Positions 61,852-64,000 of a stretch of 64,000 nt of DNA are shown here, in pieces. The stretch comes from Acidobacteriota bacterium (GTDB lineage: Bacteria > Acidobacteriota > Terriglobia > UBA7540). The first letter of the stretch is position 1; each line of letters starts with the position of its first letter. The stretch lies in the NCBI GenBank assembly GCA_902812365.1, contig CADDZC010000010.1, forward strand, positions 17,930 to 81,929, given 5' to 3'. Both the position numbers and the translations under genes were made by a program. The notes below the pieces were generated by a model. That model made no database searches, was not told the origin of the DNA, and worked only from the letters and a program-made list of their open reading frames with translations.

Positions 61852-62361
61852 GACGTCCTGGATGATCCCTTGTCATGGTAACAGACTTGGCAGCGCGAGG
61901 GATAAATAAGGCGGCTGGGGTCCGCTGCGAGCCGAGAGGTGGTGCGCTCTTGCCGGGGCGCGAACTGCGGCGGATATCTGCTTTGTTTTCTGTGTGTTAG
62001 ATGAATTAACGGGCGCAGGTGCCTCCCCCCGGACCCCGCCGCCGAATCGATGAGGAGCCGTTTGGCCTTAGGATGCCCCGGGATCGTTTTCTTCGAACGT
62101 CATGCTACCCTAGGCCGTACCGAAGCGTGTACACGCCTTTGAAGTGGTGTTACACGCATTGGCTGGGCCGCTCGCCCCGCGGGGAGGACCCAGCCGAGTC
62201 CCTTTTGGGCCCCTTGGGGCAGAAATGGCCCGGAACAGGGCATTTTTGCCAACTGGCGTGTGGGACTCTGATGCTTTCAATATCCAGCCTCAACCCCTCG
62301 CGATGAGCGAACCGCGCCTAGGCGGGGCGCGGAGTGGCCGGCGGCAGGTTTGGTGGCATCC
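61852..62361. other. About 510-bp intergenic region with several strong hairpins; possible structured RNA
   Basis: No gene is called between the radical SAM and ComF genes; the ORF at 62019-62306 lacks a ribosome site and family. Between 62125 and 62220 three hairpins stand in line: GCGTGTACAC (62125-62134) with GTGTTACACGC (62147-62157), GGCTGGG (62161-62167) with CCCAGCC (62189-62195), and GCCCCTTGGGGC (62209-62220). No tRNA pattern was recognised. A non-coding RNA or leader element is possible on either strand. Confidence 0.35.
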
Positions 62362-63243
62362 TTAAACCCGGTCCTGGCCGTCGGGCAGCGGAACCGGACC
62401 GTGCGGCGAGACGGGGTCGCCTCCGGCCGCGCCGAGGCCCGCCGGAACCTGGGGGGTGGCGCGCGCCACGGTAAAGACCACCACCCGCGCGGCTTGAGCC
62501 CGCTTCAGGACGCCCGCGCAGGCGGAGGCGGTGGCCCCGGTGGTCATGACGTCATCCACCAGCAACACGGCGCGGCCGCGCAGGCGGTCGCCCGCTTCCA
62601 CTCCGAAGGCGCCGCGAACGTTCTCCAACCGCTTTTCGAAACTTAATCCGCTCTGGGTTTGGGTGGCGCGAAGCCGCCGCAGGCATCCTGTCTCGAGCTG
62701 CGGGAGGTGTTGCCGCTGGGCGCATCGAAGCGCGGCGAGGAAGCTGCGGCACAGGATTTCCGCTTGATTGAAGCCACGCTCCCGCTCCCGCGCCGGGTGC
62801 AGGGGCACGGGCACCACGATGGCCGGGCGGTCGGATTCGGCGACGGCGGGCGAGTCCCAAAGCGACGCGAGAAGCGCTCCCAATCGCCGTCCCCAGCTCT
62901 CGCGGCCATGAAACTTCAACTGCAAGATGGCGGCTCGCAGCGGCCCCGCGTAAAGGCCGTAGCTGCGCGCCCAATCAAAATCATAATGTCCGTGGCGGCA
63001 CGCGAAACACCGCGTCGGGGCCTCACCCGCTGCGGCCGGCAGCGGAAGGCCACAGCCGGGGCACGCGCTTCCCTCCCAGGGTGCCATAGCTCGCCAGCAT
63101 GCGGAACACACCCCGCCGCGCGAGACGTCATCATGCTCATGGCAGAGCGCACAGGTGGACGGGAAGATGACCGAGAAGAGACTGGCGACCAGCTCTCGGG
63201 AGAGCGCTCGCAAGGGAAACGAGCCGGGCGTAGCGGACCGCAA
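62362..63243 (-). CDS. comF: ComF-family amidophosphoribosyltransferase-like protein
   Basis: A 293-residue protein. The N-terminus holds four Cys pairs of a zinc ribbon (CALC, CSAC, CPGC, CFAC) and the C-terminus a PRTase fold with the PRPP motif VLLVDDVMTTGATASA. ComF helps DNA uptake/natural transformation in some bacteria, and homologues (GntX) have unclear roles. The frame begins with TTG at 63243, with weak ribosome site, so the N-terminus is uncertain. It is on the opposite side of the structured gap from the radical SAM gene. Confidence 0.85.
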   Translation of the reverse strand: MRSATPGSFPLRALSRELVASLFSVIFPSTCALCHEHDDVSRGGVCSACWRAMAPWEGSACPGCGLPLPAAAGEAPTRCFACRHGHYDFDWARSYGLYAGPLRAAILQLKFHGRESWGRRLGALLASLWDSPAVAESDRPAIVVPVPLHPARERERGFNQAEILCRSFLAALRCAQRQHLPQLETGCLRRLRATQTQSGLSFEKRLENVRGAFGVEAGDRLRGRAVLLVDDVMTTGATASACAGVLKRAQAARVVVFTVARATPQVPAGLGAAGGDPVSPHGPVPLPDGQDRV

Positions 63244-63384
63244 GGCGACCCTTACCTAATCCAGGGCTAGGACTTCAGGCCGAAATTGGATGTCTCGAAA
63301 CGGGGAATCCATCGGGTGCTCCGTCCCAAAGCCGGCCTCCGACTGAGCGCTTCGGCCGCCGTCCAAGCCTGCCCCGGCCGCCGC

Positions 63385-63738
63385 TCACAACAGTCCCTGG
63401 TCTTGCTTTTCTTGGCACTCGATGCAATGGCGCGCCCAGGGCACGGCTTCCAGGCGCTTCACCTGCACTTCCTCGTGGCAGGCGAGGCAAAATCCGTACG
63501 TGCCGGTCTTGATGCGCTCCAGAGCTTCGTTGACGAGCTGGAGCAATTGGCGGTTATCGTGGCTCTGGTGGAACAGGAATTCCTTGGTGTAGGCATTGGC
63601 CGCCTTATCGGCAATATCTTGGGTTGCTTCCTCGTCGGCTTGACGTCCGTCTTGTTCCGATTTCGAGACCAGCCGCACCAGCTCTTCTTGTTTCTCGAGC
63701 AGCTTCTTTCGGTAGGTTTCCAGCCGCTTCTTGTCCAT
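63385..63738 (-). CDS. DksA/TraR-family zinc-finger regulator
   Basis: A 117-residue protein with an N-terminal coiled coil (MDKKRLETYRKKLLEKQEELVRL..., about 1-70) and a C-terminal zinc finger of two CxxC pairs (CLAC and CIEC). DksA-type proteins bind RNA polymerase and, with ppGpp, control rRNA and stress genes. The start at 63738 begins the conserved coil; the longer frame includes upstream transposon sequence. A good promoter lies at 63785-63813. Confidence 0.85.
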   Translation of the reverse strand: MDKKRLETYRKKLLEKQEELVRLVSKSEQDGRQADEEATQDIADKAANAYTKEFLFHQSHDNRQLLQLVNEALERIKTGTYGFCLACHEEVQVKRLEAVPWARHCIECQEKQDQGLL

Positions 63739-63784
63739 AGGCGTTCGGGTCGGGTTGAGCGGTTTAGCTTGGCAGAAATTACTT

Positions 63785-63813
63785 ATCTTATCGCCAACAA
63801 GCGGAAATGTCAA
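63785..63813 (-). promoter_or_regulatory. Promoter of the DksA-like gene
   Basis: Minus-strand TTGACA (63813-63808) and TAAGAT (63790-63785) with a 17-base spacer. It lies between the transposase stop (63837) and the DksA start, and may be part of the mobile element's end or the gene's own promoter. Confidence 0.6.
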
Positions 63814-63836
63814 GGCGGTCCGGCGTTTGGGTGATG

Positions 63837-64000
63837 TCAGGCTTGTGTAAAAGGGCGGAGGGTACGGTTCCGGCATTGGTGCTGCTCGTTGTAACCATGG
63901 AAGATGGCATAGATGATCCGGTCCACGCTTTCCACGTTCACGAACGAGACCATCGGCCGAGTTCTTCGGCGCACCTCGACAAAACAGCGCTCGATCACGT
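63837..64000 (-). mobile_element. 3' end of a Mutator/IS256-type transposase (continues beyond window)
   Basis: The reverse strand encodes 53 residues, open at the window edge, starting VIERCFVEVRRRTRPMVSF and including VNVESVDRIIYAIF and a terminal RTLRPFTQA, ending at TGA 63839-63837. This closely resembles C-termini of IS256/Mutator-family transposases as recalled; no search was run. If correct, an insertion sequence lies to the right, with its end near the DksA promoter. Confidence 0.6.

Noticed and set aside
62019..62306. A 95-codon ORF in the structured intergenic region
   Set aside because: No ribosome site, odd amino-acid composition, and its span covers strong hairpins with no coding bias.

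Overview
The window (about 64 kb, G+C-rich) looks like chromosome from a member of the Acidobacteriota or a close relative. This is inferred from protein content: a Ser/Thr-kinase/TPR protein, a PEP-CTERM protein, an Oar-like TonB receptor with a carboxypeptidase-regulatory N-terminus, two CRTAC1/ASPIC-UnbV plus TPR pairs, and a Tat-exported sugar oxidoreductase with a DUF6807 protein. No rRNA, tRNA or CRISPR array was recognised. Genes sit on both strands in short operons, most with clear AGGAGG-type ribosome sites.

Layout. 1-5.0 kb: kinase/TPR tail, PEP-CTERM protein, peptidoglycan-binding protein, aldehyde dehydrogenase. 5.2-7.9 kb: minus-strand operon of TetR regulator, CPBP protease and exported amidohydrolase. 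8.2-10.2 kb: secreted phosphoesterase. 10.2-11.2 kb: about 1 kb without a confident gene. 11.2-16.7 kb: GMC oxidoreductase, Cys-nucleophile alpha/beta hydrolase, metallophosphoesterase and a small protein. 17-21.4 kb: sugar-catabolic operon (TIM-barrel isomerase, DUF6807, Gfo/Idh/MocA, NagB-like). 21.8-25.1 kb: first CRTAC1-TPR pair. 25.3-31.3 kb: Tat-exported sulfite-oxidase-like enzyme and a heavy-metal RND efflux operon. 31.4-32.7 kb: a sorbosone-dehydrogenase-like gene broken by one amber codon. 32.9-40.1 kb: lactone oxidase, DnaC-like ATPase, DinG-like helicase, QueD, MYND-like zinc protein, TPR protein. 40.1-44.2 kb: old-yellow-enzyme/DHDPS-like/zinc-ribbon operon and an MFS transporter. 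44.3-47.4 kb: beta-propeller protein, SelA, single-domain response regulator. 47.8-54.9 kb: TonB receptor followed by the second TPR/CRTAC1 pair. 55-60.4 kb: MEDS protein, CysS, class III aminotransferase, YraN, GalT. 60.4-64 kb: B12-type radical SAM protein, a structured intergenic region, ComF, DksA-like protein and the end of a Mutator/IS256-type transposase.

Main discovery: the radical SAM gene near 60.4-61.9 kb is a selenoprotein gene that plain ORF calling truncates. Its apparent stop is a UGA directly after a Cys codon. Reading through gives a Cys-Sec-Ala-Glu-Pro tail, 18 codons and a TAA, and a 7-bp stem-loop placed like a bacterial SECIS follows the UGA. The SelA gene 14 kb away supplies the selenocysteine-synthesis enzyme, so the two loci plausibly work together.

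Other points of note: the amber-split dehydrogenase, the cysteine nucleophile and ferredoxin-like cysteine motif in the GMC cluster, catalytic-residue changes in the NagB-like and DHDPS-like proteins, a probable TetR operator, and a recurrent TACAAT -10 box.
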